Shown here: piece after piece, positions 1 to 8,169 of the stretch
How positions within the stretch are numbered: the stretch's first letter is position 1
How the letters are laid out: every line of letters begins with the position of its first letter
Assembly (NCBI GenBank): GCA_024691125.1
Contig: JAILNV010000095.1
Coordinates: 1-37,347 of the forward strand
DNA: 37,347 nt
From: Lachnospiraceae bacterium
GTDB taxonomy: Bacteria > Bacillota > Clostridia > Lachnospirales > Lachnospiraceae
Reading direction: 5' to 3'
Position numbers and translations under genes: made by a program
The notes under the pieces: generated by a model
What the model was told of the DNA's origin: nothing
Databases searched by the model: none
What the model saw: the letters and a program-made list of their open reading frames with translations, nothing else

Positions 1-663
1 GAAACCGTCTGTACGTCCGATCTGAGCTGAAGAACCTGTTGTACCCTGGATGATAAGAGCGTTGATCTCTTTGATACCCTGAGCATCTGCGTAAGCCTTA
101 AGCCACTCGCCTGCTGCCTTACCTTCTGTAAGGAAGTCAGATCCTACCCATGAAACATACTTGTCTGAATCATCGATGGTTCTGTCGATTACGATTACAG
201 GAATGCCTGCGTCTTCACACTCTGTAAGAACTGTATCCCAACCCGTTGAAACGATGGGGTCGATGATGATGTAATCAACATCCTGCTCGATGAAGGATCT
301 TACTGCCTCAAGCTGTGCTGCTGAATCATTGTCGCAGTCTACAAAGCTTAAGTTGTAACCATTTGCCTCACTGAAAACGTCCTGACATGACTTGGTTGAA
401 GCTGTACGCCAGTCAGACTCATGACCAACCTGTGCGAAACCTACGTTGATAAGCTCGCCTGAAGCTGCTGCGGGCTCTGCTGCCTCTTCTGTAGCTTCTT
501 CTGCGGGAGCTTCTTCTTCCTTAGCTTCCTCTGCAGGTGCCTCTGCTGCGGGTGCTGCCTCAGCTGCGGGTGCTGCTGCAGGTGCTGCTGCCTGGCCACC
601 ACAAGCGGTAAGGCCAAGAACCATTGTTGATGCAAGAATTGCTGCCAAAAGTTTCTTCTTCAT
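1..663 (-). CDS. Sugar ABC transporter substrate-binding lipoprotein, YtfQ-like (3-prime end cut by window)
   Basis: This encodes the extracellular binding component of a carbohydrate ABC transporter. 221 codons are visible and the gene runs off the left edge. The start ATG at 661-663 follows an AGGAGGGA ribosome site. Residues 1-21 form a lipoprotein signal ending in the lipobox LTAC (Cys21), so the protein should be membrane anchored. Residues of about 24-60 are an Ala/Pro/Glu-rich linker. The mature domain starts at NVGFAQVGHESDWRTA and includes the stretches AVRSFIEQDVDYIIIDP and IIQGTTGSS, which match the periplasmic-binding-protein I fold. They resemble YtfQ (galactofuranose binding) more than ribose-binding RbsB. 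The exact sugar cannot be read from the sequence. It lies downstream of a YesN/YesM pair on the same strand, which makes it a likely target of that system. Confidence 0.88.
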   Translation of the reverse strand, partial: MKKKLLAAILASTMVLGLTACGGQAAAPAAAPAAEAAPAAEAPAEEAKEEEAPAEEATEEAAEPAAASGELINVGFAQVGHESDWRTASTKSCQDVFSEANGYNLSFVDCDNDSAAQLEAVRSFIEQDVDYIIIDPIVSTGWDTVLTECEDAGIPVIVIDRTIDDSDKYVSWVGSDFLTEGKAAGEWLKAYADAQGIKEINALIIQGTTGSSAQIGRTDGF

Positions 664-701
664 AAATAATTCCCTCCTGTTACGAAAAAGTTATTTGTTT
701 T

Positions 702-722
702 GTCAAGGGCTATTCCTTTGAC
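702..722. promoter_or_regulatory. Imperfect inverted repeat in the sugar-binding-protein leader
   Basis: The arms are GTCAAGGG (702-709) and CCTTTGAC (715-722), with a 5-base centre and one mismatch. The repeat lies between a possible -10 (TAATAT on the minus strand, 724-729) and the start codon. It could be an operator or a small mRNA hairpin. Function is inferred only from position. Confidence 0.3.
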
Positions 723-778
723 GATATTATCCTAACGTTTTTATTTCAAGAAAGGAATTGACAAAAAACTTAAGTATG

Positions 779-843
779 TTGAAATTTTTAACCCTCTTAT
801 CACCTATGGTTGAATTTTCTACGATTCGGGTTTGATTTTTTAC
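779..843. promoter_or_regulatory. Three phased direct repeats, candidate AraC-type (YesN) operator
   Basis: Three related 12-mers occur in the same orientation: TTGAAATTTTTA (779-790), TTGAATTTTCTA (810-821) and TTGATTTTTTAC (832-843). Their starts are 31 and 22 bases apart, close to three and two helical turns, so the copies would lie roughly on one face of the DNA. They sit in the gap between the histidine kinase gene and the sugar-binding-protein gene, upstream of the latter. AraC-family regulators commonly bind direct repeats spaced this way. Assignment to the neighbouring response regulator is inference. Confidence 0.45.
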
Positions 844-850
844 TTAACTC

Positions 851-2359
851 CTAATCCTCCGCTATTACCGCTGTCTCTCCCGACGTTATCTCATACGGAA
901 GTAATACAGTGACCACTGTTCCCTTACCGTATTCCGAATCAATATGGATCCCGTACCTTTGCCCGAACTTAAGCCTTATACGCTCATTAACATTGTAAAG
1001 ACCGAATATTTCGCCCTCTTCCCTGTTTCCGCCCGCATCTGTCTGTGTTTCAGTTTTTTCGCCGGCGTTTTTCTTCCTGTTTATCTGTTCAAGTCTTTCC
1101 TGTGTTATCCCGATCCCGTTATCTTCTATATTTAAATAGATGCACTCACTCTCAATCTTGCCTGTGATGGAAATATTCCCGCCGCCGCGTTTATTCTTGA
1201 TACCATGATACAGCGCATTCTCAACCAGCGGCTGTAGAGTGATCTTAGGTATTTTGGACCCATATATTTCTTTTGGAACATCGATACTGTATGTGAGGAT
1301 ATCCTGATATCTTACCTGCTGTATCTCAAGATAGCTGTTTACATGCTTCATTTCCTCACCAATGGTAACGATATCCCTTCCCTGTCCCAATGATGTCCTG
1401 AAAAAATCTGACAGACTTCCAACCATACTCACAACCTTGGTCTGATCTCCTGCCTCCGCAAGCCATATTATGGTATCCAGTGTATTGTATAAAAAATGGG
1501 GATTTATTTGTGCCTGCAGCAGTTCCAGCTCGGCAACGCGCAGATTCTCCTGCTCTGTCCTAACCTGTGATATAAGATTGTTTATCCTCTCGATCATTTC
1601 ATCAAGCGACCTGCTGAGCACTCCGAGTTCGGCTCCCGTGTCAAGATTGGCACGTACACTGAGATCTCCTCCTGCCACTCTTTCGGTAACACGGCTTAAC
1701 TCCCTTACCGGACTGGTAATTGACTGGGATAAGTTAAATGAAATAAGTATTACCAGGGCAAGAACTATCAATGCCGCAAGAAACAGGTAGGAGAACCCCT
1801 TCTCGTAGAAGCTTAACATCTCATTCTTAACCTGCTGCATATCCTGTATCTCATAATAAATGAACTGCAGTATCGTTTCTCTGACAAGACCCGTAACTAT
1901 CTGCACATCATTTTCCCATATTTCTATATTATCCTCATACTTGTCTCCATCCTTGAGATTGTCCCTGATCCTGTGCGTATAAGTACTTAGATTATTCAGA
2001 TACTTACGTACATCCTCCAGACGGGTTGCATTATCACTGCTTATATCAGTCTTGGCATCCAGTGAATTCACTACTCTGGTAGCCTCGTTCAGCATGCTTT
2101 CCAGATCTGATTCCTCATAGGTTTTGTTTTCGACTATAACAAGATATGTTTCATAATCGAAATCCTTCTTGAAATCAAGACTGAACTCGCTGGCACTTCC
2201 TGCAGCATCTATTATTTCATTGTATCTTCTGTTCTGGATCGTCAGCGTAACCATAAAAAAGCCCATAAGAATAAGTATGGGCAGGATAATTACAACGTAC
2301 GAATATCTGATTTTGGATGCAAGGGGCATATCTGCCCAAAGGTGTTTGATTTGTTTCAT
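851..2359 (-). CDS. Sensor histidine kinase, YesM family
   Basis: This is a membrane sensor kinase of 502 residues. TM1 is at about residues 20-42, followed by an extracellular sensor segment to about 188 and TM2 at about 190-212. A HAMP linker follows (about 212-265), then the His_kinase domain with the phosphoacceptor His288 in QINPHFLYNTLD. The ATPase domain has an N box (LVENALYHG), a G1 box (EDNGIG) and a GLYNVNERI segment. This architecture is standard for YesM-type kinases that sense extracellular sugars or oligosaccharides in Firmicutes. Its ATG overlaps the regulator stop by four bases (ATGA), so the pair is translationally coupled. The signal is not known. The downstream sugar-binding lipoprotein suggests a carbohydrate cue. 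Confidence 0.93.
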   Translation of the reverse strand: MKQIKHLWADMPLASKIRYSYVVIILPILILMGFFMVTLTIQNRRYNEIIDAAGSASEFSLDFKKDFDYETYLVIVENKTYEESDLESMLNEATRVVNSLDAKTDISSDNATRLEDVRKYLNNLSTYTHRIRDNLKDGDKYEDNIEIWENDVQIVTGLVRETILQFIYYEIQDMQQVKNEMLSFYEKGFSYLFLAALIVLALVILISFNLSQSITSPVRELSRVTERVAGGDLSVRANLDTGAELGVLSRSLDEMIERINNLISQVRTEQENLRVAELELLQAQINPHFLYNTLDTIIWLAEAGDQTKVVSMVGSLSDFFRTSLGQGRDIVTIGEEMKHVNSYLEIQQVRYQDILTYSIDVPKEIYGSKIPKITLQPLVENALYHGIKNKRGGGNISITGKIESECIYLNIEDNGIGITQERLEQINRKKNAGEKTETQTDAGGNREEGEIFGLYNVNERIRLKFGQRYGIHIDSEYGKGTVVTVLLPYEITSGETAVIAED

Positions 2360-3960
2360 GATAACTCTTTATACTGTGTGGGGGTCATGCCCTGAGTCCT
2401 CTTAAAGAGATAGGAAAAATAGTGAGGATCCTTGTACCCCACCTCATAGCTTATATCCGAACCCCGTTTGGACGTGCAGCGAAGAAGTTCCTTAGCTTTA
2501 TTCATGCGGTAATCCGTAAGATATTTTATAAAAGTCATACCGGTCTGGGCACTGAAGACCGTGCTAAGATGGTTGGGCGAGAAATTAACGTGGCCGGCTA
2601 TCTTGTTAAGAGATAATTCCTCATCCCCGTAATTCTCTTCTATATATCTCTTAACCTCATCTATCACCGAGCTGTACCGGTTGCTGGCGCCGGCGTCTCT
2701 TAAATCGATCGCCTTCTCTATTATACGGATGAAATATTCTTTTGATGTCTCCTTATCGCGGATATCCCCCGCCGCAACATCAAAGGTATCTATACAGCCT
2801 TTATCCGCACCTATCTCATCCACAAATGCAATCACGGCAAAATATGCCTCCGTAGCCAGATAATTCCGGAACATTCCGGAATTCATTGCACCGTCACCCA
2901 GATTACCGAGGAATTCATCGATAAAATACTCCGTCTCATCCTTCTGGCCCTGACGAAGGAATTCCGTTATCCTTGTCCTGCTTACTTCCTTGGGATCTAT
3001 ACTGCTTATGCTGAAACTGGTCTCTTCTGTCGATATCGGCTGCTCTGAATTCACATATCTTCTTATTCCGTTCCTGTCAGAGAAAAATCTGTGAGCATAG
3101 GCCTGTGAAGCCTGTCTGAAGGATTCAGGCAGACCCGAAAGCCTCTCCGTAGGTTCACCGATACCGCCGTGACAGCTTATGTGACTGTATTTGGAAGGCA
3201 GTTCATCAATGTATGATATTATTTCTTCCTGTATTTTTTCAAGCTCTTCAACAGAATCAGCCCTGAACACTATTGCCTTGCCCTCTGTATTCCTGTCGAA
3301 GATAAGCGCACTCCGGCCTGCTGCCAGCTCTTCTATCTTTTCATATAGTGAAACCACGCTGCCCGAGTACTCTGTCTGTGTGTGATGAGAGGATATCACC
3401 TGAAAAAGCATTACGCTGTACTGTCCCGCTGACAAGTCCATGTCAAGGCTGCGGGCAAGCTCAAGGAGCTCTGTAAGGTTAAGGTCGCCTGTAACCATAT
3501 GCTTAAACAGCTTCCTTTTATCTTCTACGGAGTTCTCGGCCATTTCGACCATGTACTTCTCCCTGAGTTTCCTCTCTCTTTGCTTCTCTTCTATCTTGCC
3601 TGCGAGCTTATCTACCTGTGCCAGCAGTTCATTTCCGTTTATGGGTTTGTTAAGATAGTGTGCGACACCTATCGTTATCGCTTCCTTGGCATAGCTGAAC
3701 TCGGCATATCCAGAAAGGATGATGATCTCGATCCAAGGATAATCCTTCTTGATAAGGCGCGACAGCTCCAGACCGTCCATGAACGGCATCTTTATATCCG
3801 TTATGACAATATCCGGCTGAAGCCGCTGTATCATCGGAAGAGCCAGCTCTCCGTCTGAAGCCTCACCGACGAAATCGTAGCCATGCCCCGCCCAGTCTAT
3901 ATTGTTTTTTATTCCTTCACGTACTACGAATTCATCCTCTGCGAGGAAGATCTTGAGCAT
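2356..3960 (-). CDS. Response regulator with AraC-type DNA-binding domain, YesN family
   Basis: This is a 534-residue transcription regulator, partner of the kinase encoded immediately after it. The receiver domain occupies about residues 1-125: acidic residues in FLAEDE, phosphoacceptor Asp55 in VITDIKMPFMDG, and a conserved Lys in LNKP. A middle region of about 300 residues has no clear family. The C-terminal 100 residues are an AraC/XylS double helix-turn-helix (SLNKIAGHVNFSPNHLS, and EVGYKDPHYFSYLFKR). The start at 3960 was chosen because AAGGAGAG lies seven bases upstream and the protein then begins MLKIFLAEDE. An in-frame ATG 14 codons earlier lacks a ribosome site. It probably activates the sugar transport genes to the left. 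Confidence 0.92.
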   Translation of the reverse strand: MLKIFLAEDEFVVREGIKNNIDWAGHGYDFVGEASDGELALPMIQRLQPDIVITDIKMPFMDGLELSRLIKKDYPWIEIIILSGYAEFSYAKEAITIGVAHYLNKPINGNELLAQVDKLAGKIEEKQRERKLREKYMVEMAENSVEDKRKLFKHMVTGDLNLTELLELARSLDMDLSAGQYSVMLFQVISSHHTQTEYSGSVVSLYEKIEELAAGRSALIFDRNTEGKAIVFRADSVEELEKIQEEIISYIDELPSKYSHISCHGGIGEPTERLSGLPESFRQASQAYAHRFFSDRNGIRRYVNSEQPISTEETSFSISSIDPKEVSRTRITEFLRQGQKDETEYFIDEFLGNLGDGAMNSGMFRNYLATEAYFAVIAFVDEIGADKGCIDTFDVAAGDIRDKETSKEYFIRIIEKAIDLRDAGASNRYSSVIDEVKRYIEENYGDEELSLNKIAGHVNFSPNHLSTVFSAQTGMTFIKYLTDYRMNKAKELLRCTSKRGSDISYEVGYKDPHYFSYLFKRTQGMTPTQYKELS

Positions 3961-4020
3961 GATGTGTCTCTCCTTATCTTTCTGTCTTTTTATCGAATCC
4001 ATCTCTTTGGACCCATCTCA

Positions 4021-4068
4021 AATGCTTCGCATTTTCGATGCGTGGGCTCGTAAAATACTCACCCACGC
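4021..4068. repeat. Small hairpins between dnaB and the response regulator gene
   Basis: The segment holds a short hairpin, AATGC/GCATT (4021-4033), and a second, GCGTGGG (4040-4046) paired with CCCACGC (4062-4068) around an A/T-rich loop. They lie between the dnaB terminator and the regulator start. They could be leader structure or a fragment of a dispersed intergenic repeat. The sequence alone does not decide. Confidence 0.35.
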
Positions 4069-4082
4069 TACAAATAATAACC

Positions 4083-4120
4083 CAAGCCTCTATCATGCAA
4101 GCATGAGAGGCTTGTTTTAT
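4083..4120 (-). terminator. Rho-independent-type hairpin after dnaB
   Basis: CAAGCCTC (4083-4090) pairs with GAGGCTTG (4107-4114), and the inner TCATGC pairs with GCATGA, with a TA bulge. A T-rich run follows on both strands, so the hairpin may work in both directions. It lies 32 bases past the dnaB stop. Confidence 0.65.
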
Positions 4121-4145
4121 TATTTCTATTGTCCGAGTACCTTAC

Positions 4146-5477
4146 TCATCTTTTCGCCAGGTTTGCGAACTTGGTGTAATCCGGAAGCCATGCCAGCTCC
4201 ACGGTTCCTATCGGGCCGTTCCTCTGCTTTGCTATGATAACTTCGGCTATGCCCTTCTTATCCGATTCCTTATTATAATAATCATCCCTGTAGAGGAACA
4301 TTACCACGTCCGCATCCTGTTCTATCGCACCCGATTCACGCAGGTCCGAAAGCATCGGACGGTGATCCTCTCTCTTCTCGACCGCACGCGACAGCTGGGA
4401 CAGAGCCACTACCGGAACATGAAGCTCCCTCGCCAGTGCCTTCAGGGATCTTGAAATCTCCGATATCTCCTGCTGTCTCGAATCGGTACGTCCGTTGCCC
4501 GACATAAGCTGGAGATAATCGATTATCACTATCGAAAGCCCGTACTCCTGATGATATCTTCGGCACTTTGACCTCAATTCACCTATGCTTATTCCCGGAG
4601 TATCATCTATTATAAGCTTCGACTTTGCGATGATATCCGCTCCCTCTATAAGGCTCTCCCAGTCGGCGTCATTAAGATCTCCTGTCCTTATCTTCTGGGA
4701 ATCCACATGCGATTCGAGCGAAAGCATACGGTTTATCAGCTGCTCCTTACTCATTTCCAGCGAGAAGATCGCTGCGCACAGCCCTGACTTAAAGCAGATA
4801 TGCTGTGCTACGTTCAGGACGAATGCAGTCTTTCCCATGGAAGGCCTTGCTGCAATAAGTACAAGATCTGAGGGCTGCAGACCTGCTGTCTTGTAATCCA
4901 GATCCGTGAAGCCAGTAGCTACTCCGGTAACATTTCCCTGGCTCCTTGACACAATGCTTATATGCTCAAGCGCATCCACTACTACCCGGCGTATCGGGAC
5001 GAAGTCCTCACCGCCGCGTCTTGATACTATATTAAATATCCTCTTTTCGGCATCTGCCAGGATATCATTCGTTGATTCCCTTGGATTGTAGCAACGGTTA
5101 TTGACCTCATCATTGCATTTGATGAGCCGTCTCATCACCGCCTTGTCGCTTACTATTCTTATGTATTCCTTTATATTGGCCGAAGTATAGGTGTCGTTCA
5201 GAACATCCACCATATACTCCATATTACTGATCTCCTCGGGAACATCCATTTCAACAAGCTTGTCCTTCAGAGTAACCAGATCTACAGGCTTGCCGGCATT
5301 ATACAGATCTACCATTGCCTGGAACAGAAGTCCGAATTGATTTTCGTAGAAATCATCCTTAATTAAATTTTCGGATGCCACAACTATGGCATCCTTATCC
5401 ATCAGCATACTTCCTATGACCGACTGTTCCGCCTCATGATCATGGGGAAGTATTCTCTTTATAACCGCGTCACTCAC
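4146..5477 (-). CDS. dnaB: Replicative DNA helicase DnaB (DnaC of Bacillus)
   Basis: This is the hexameric helicase that unwinds DNA ahead of the replisome, at 443 residues, normal for the family. An N-terminal domain (about 1-110, starting near LPHDHEAEQSVIG) interacts with primase. A RecA-like ATPase domain follows, with Walker A ARPSMGKT, Walker B IVIIDYLQLM, and the conserved C-terminal motifs LSQLSRAVEKR and DLRESGAIEQDAD. The start codon is GTG at 5475-5477, preceded by GAGGAG. It is the last gene of gdpP-rplI-dnaB, only 14 bases after rplI, and a terminator hairpin follows. No intein or insertion was seen in the ATPase domain. Confidence 0.97.
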   Translation of the reverse strand: MSDAVIKRILPHDHEAEQSVIGSMLMDKDAIVVASENLIKDDFYENQFGLLFQAMVDLYNAGKPVDLVTLKDKLVEMDVPEEISNMEYMVDVLNDTYTSANIKEYIRIVSDKAVMRRLIKCNDEVNNRCYNPRESTNDILADAEKRIFNIVSRRGGEDFVPIRRVVVDALEHISIVSRSQGNVTGVATGFTDLDYKTAGLQPSDLVLIAARPSMGKTAFVLNVAQHICFKSGLCAAIFSLEMSKEQLINRMLSLESHVDSQKIRTGDLNDADWESLIEGADIIAKSKLIIDDTPGISIGELRSKCRRYHQEYGLSIVIIDYLQLMSGNGRTDSRQQEISEISRSLKALARELHVPVVALSQLSRAVEKREDHRPMLSDLRESGAIEQDADVVMFLYRDDYYNKESDKKGIAEVIIAKQRNGPIGTVELAWLPDYTKFANLAKR

Positions 5478-5491
5478 CGGCTTCTCCTCGC

Positions 5492-5938
5492 TTACGCTTC
5501 TTCTACCTTAACTCTTATGGTTCCTGTTACCTTGGGATGAAGCTTTACTGCAACCTCATAGCTTCCAAGACTCTTAATAGGCTCGTCTATTACTATCTTC
5601 TTCTTATCTATATCAAGATCGTGCTGCTTCTTGGCTTCTTCTGCTATCTCCTTGCTGGATACTGAACCGAAGGTCTTTCCACCCTCACCGGCCTTTAACT
5701 TAACAATCACCGTTTTTTCGGCTATTGCAGCTGCAAGTGCCTTGGCATCCGCGAGATTCTGGGCTGCTACCTTCTCTTCATTGGCCTTCTTAAGCTTAAG
5801 ATCGTTTAAGTTCTTACTGTTGGCCTCTACGCCCTTCTTCTTTGTAATAAGGAAATTCTTGGCATATCCGTCGCTGACATCGACAACATCGCCCTTCTTT
5901 CCCAATGATTTAACATCCTCAAGTAAAATTACTTTCAT
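5492..5938 (-). CDS. rplI: 50S ribosomal protein L9
   Basis: This is large-subunit protein L9, 148 residues, which binds 23S rRNA at the base of the L1 stalk and helps frame maintenance. The N-terminal signature [17 protein letters not shown] and the following DGYAKNFL match the family. A long connecting helix and a C-terminal domain ending VKVEEA follow. The start at 5938 has an AAGGGG site upstream. An upstream in-frame ATG (at 6002-6004) would add 22 residues unlike L9 and lies within gdpP. The start is one base past the gdpP stop, so translation is probably coupled. Confidence 0.97.
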   Translation of the reverse strand: MKVILLEDVKSLGKKGDVVDVSDGYAKNFLITKKKGVEANSKNLNDLKLKKANEEKVAAQNLADAKALAAAIAEKTVIVKLKAGEGGKTFGSVSSKEIAEEAKKQHDLDIDKKKIVIDEPIKSLGSYEVAVKLHPKVTGTIRVKVEEA

Positions 5939-5939
5939 C

Positions 5940-7985
5940 TTATATTGCCCCTTCCTTCTGCATATTTTCAAGTGTTTGCATAAGCAGGTCCCTCGCGTCT
6001 TCAAGGCTCATGTCCTGAAGCTGTGCACCCGCCACATTAAGATGTCCGCCGCCGCCGAGACGCTCCATGATTATCTGGACATTGACCTCGTCTATCGACC
6101 TCGCCGAAATATATATCTGATTCTGATAGTCTGTAAGTACGAATGATGCCTTGATACCGTTTATATTAAGAAGCTCGTTGGCTGCCTGAGCGCCAATGAC
6201 GGTAGGTGAATCGATTCCGGAACCGTCGAACAGCGATATGGCATATACATCTTTAAAGACTTCAACGTTCCTTACAGCATCATTACGCGCCTTATATGCA
6301 TCCATATCAGGCCTGAACAGCTTACGTACCCTTGTAACATCAGCACCGTTTCTTCTTAAATAAGCTGCGGCTTCAAAGGTTCTTACGCCTGCCTTGGTCA
6401 TGAAATTGTCCGTATCAACCATCATACCCGAATACAGGCAGTCGGCCTCGAGTGATTTAAGCTTTATATTGTCACCAATATACTGCAGGATCTCAGCTAC
6501 CATTTCCGATGCGGATGACGCATACGGTTCGATATAGGAGAGAGTTGCATTATCTATTCTTTCACTTCCCTGTCTGTGATGATCGAGAACAACTATAGTC
6601 TTACATCTGCTTATAAGATCGGCACACTCGGTACGGCTCGGCCTGTTAACATCAACGACTACCAGCGCTGTATGCTGATCCACGGCATCAAGAGCCTGCA
6701 TACTGTTAAATATCAGATCTTCGCCGTAATCGCCCGATTTCATAATGGCTTCATACAGAGGCCTTATAGATGTAGTAACCTCATTTACAACAATATGTAC
6801 CTTCTTTCCGAAGGATTTCGCCGCTCTGTATACTCCGACTGCCGATCCGAAGGCATCTACATCCGGAATCTTATGACCCATAACAATGACTTTGTCTGCA
6901 CCTTCGATTATCTCACGCAGTGCGTGTGCCTTAACACGAGCCTTAACACGTGTATTCTTACCCGATGCCTGACTCTTGCCGCCGTAGTAAGTAATATTAT
7001 CCTCTGTCTTTACAACCGCCTGGTCGCCGCCGCGTCCGAGCGCAAGATCGATACAGGTTCTTGCATATTCGTAATTCTTAAGATAACTCTCGGCTTCCAG
7101 TCCGACACCGATACTTAAGGTTACAGACATTTCATTTCCGATGTTAACCGTCTTAACATCCTCAAGCAGCGCAAAGCGGTTCTCGCACAGGCTCATCAGA
7201 TGCTTCTTGGTAAGCAGGACAAGATATTTATCTTTCTCCAGCTTCTTTACGAGGCCATCATAGGCTGACATATATTTGTTGATCTTTCTGTCTATCAGGG
7301 CTACAAGAAGAGATCTTCTTACTTCCTCAATACTCGACAGTGCTTCATCAAAATTATCGATATATATAAGCGCAACCGCAAGCTTCTGCTCATCAATCTC
7401 TGTCTGCAGCTTGTTTACCTTGGTCTCATCAAACATGAAGAGGGCAATTATGTAGCTGTTGTAATCAAAGGATTCTATGATCTCCGAATCCGATACTATC
7501 GACAGCATTGATACCTTCTTCATGCTGACCCGGTACTCACAGTCCTCATGTGTGATCATGGTCTCTGTTTCATTCTCGATGCCGGGCAGATGATTCTTTG
7601 TTATCGCGGGAATCACCGATGAAATGGACTTACGGGTATTACGCTTAACCTTCATCGTATGCTCGAAGGTTTCATTGGTCCACACGATCTTTCCCGTATC
7701 ATCCAGCAATGCATATGGGATCTCCAGTTCTCTTAAGAGCTGGCGCTGCACCTGACCGTATTTGGTTGCAAAGCTTACCATCTCATTAAGGATCAGACTG
7801 CGGTTCTTAAAATACAGGAACAGAGCTACTCCAATATAAACAACCGCAAACACGGTCGTTGCAAACCCTGCCCTGCGGTCTATGAAGTAAACTAATATGT
7901 TAAATATGATCAACAATATGGAAAAGAATAAAGGCCACAGTACATATGCTCTGATCTGACCCTTTAATCCCACATTACGGCTCAT
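5940..7985 (-). CDS. gdpP: Cyclic-di-AMP phosphodiesterase GdpP (YybT family)
   Basis: This is a 681-residue membrane enzyme that hydrolyses the second messenger c-di-AMP to pApA, affecting osmolyte transport and cell-wall stress. Two TM helices lie at about residues 14-35 and 40-58. A PAS-like segment (about 85-190) and a degenerate GGDEF domain (about 195-335; the signature is reduced to GRGGDQ) follow. The catalytic DHH module has [12 protein letters not shown] (His371, Asp375, Asp377), VVDVNRPS, and the DHH triad at 468-470. The DHHA1 domain ends with [12 protein letters not shown]. All expected metal-binding residues are present. The start has a GGAGAGGG site. It heads the conserved operon with rplI and dnaB, behind a clear promoter at 8056-8085. 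Confidence 0.96.
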   Translation of the reverse strand: MSRNVGLKGQIRAYVLWPLFFSILLIIFNILVYFIDRRAGFATTVFAVVYIGVALFLYFKNRSLILNEMVSFATKYGQVQRQLLRELEIPYALLDDTGKIVWTNETFEHTMKVKRNTRKSISSVIPAITKNHLPGIENETETMITHEDCEYRVSMKKVSMLSIVSDSEIIESFDYNSYIIALFMFDETKVNKLQTEIDEQKLAVALIYIDNFDEALSSIEEVRRSLLVALIDRKINKYMSAYDGLVKKLEKDKYLVLLTKKHLMSLCENRFALLEDVKTVNIGNEMSVTLSIGVGLEAESYLKNYEYARTCIDLALGRGGDQAVVKTEDNITYYGGKSQASGKNTRVKARVKAHALREIIEGADKVIVMGHKIPDVDAFGSAVGVYRAAKSFGKKVHIVVNEVTTSIRPLYEAIMKSGDYGEDLIFNSMQALDAVDQHTALVVVDVNRPSRTECADLISRCKTIVVLDHHRQGSERIDNATLSYIEPYASSASEMVAEILQYIGDNIKLKSLEADCLYSGMMVDTDNFMTKAGVRTFEAAAYLRRNGADVTRVRKLFRPDMDAYKARNDAVRNVEVFKDVYAISLFDGSGIDSPTVIGAQAANELLNINGIKASFVLTDYQNQIYISARSIDEVNVQIIMERLGGGGHLNVAGAQLQDMSLEDARDLLMQTLENMQKEGAI

Positions 7986-8055
7986 TACGATTCCCTCTCC
8001 TGCTCAGACACTTTCGGAATGATATCTGCAAAAAAGTATAAAACCCGTATTTAAC

Positions 8056-8085
8056 ATTATATCATAACAGTCGTATTACTAACAA
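8056..8085 (-). promoter_or_regulatory. Sigma-A-type promoter of gdpP-rplI-dnaB
   Basis: On the minus strand, TTGTTA (8080-8085) and TATAAT (8056-8061) are separated by 18 bases. The site lies about 70 bases upstream of the gdpP start. Confidence 0.7.
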
Positions 8086-8138
8086 CTACAAGCCCTTGTG
8101 GGATAGATGATATCGTATACCAATTCTTGTTGAAACAA

Positions 8139-8161
8139 CCCGGTACATATTATTATCCGGG
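8139..8161 (-). terminator. Weak hairpin after the J-domain gene
   Basis: CCCGG (8139-8143) and CCGGG (8157-8161) flank an A/T loop. On the minus strand it is followed by GTTGTTTC. The stem is only five pairs, so termination is uncertain. Confidence 0.35.
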
Positions 8162-8169
8162 CAGATAAT

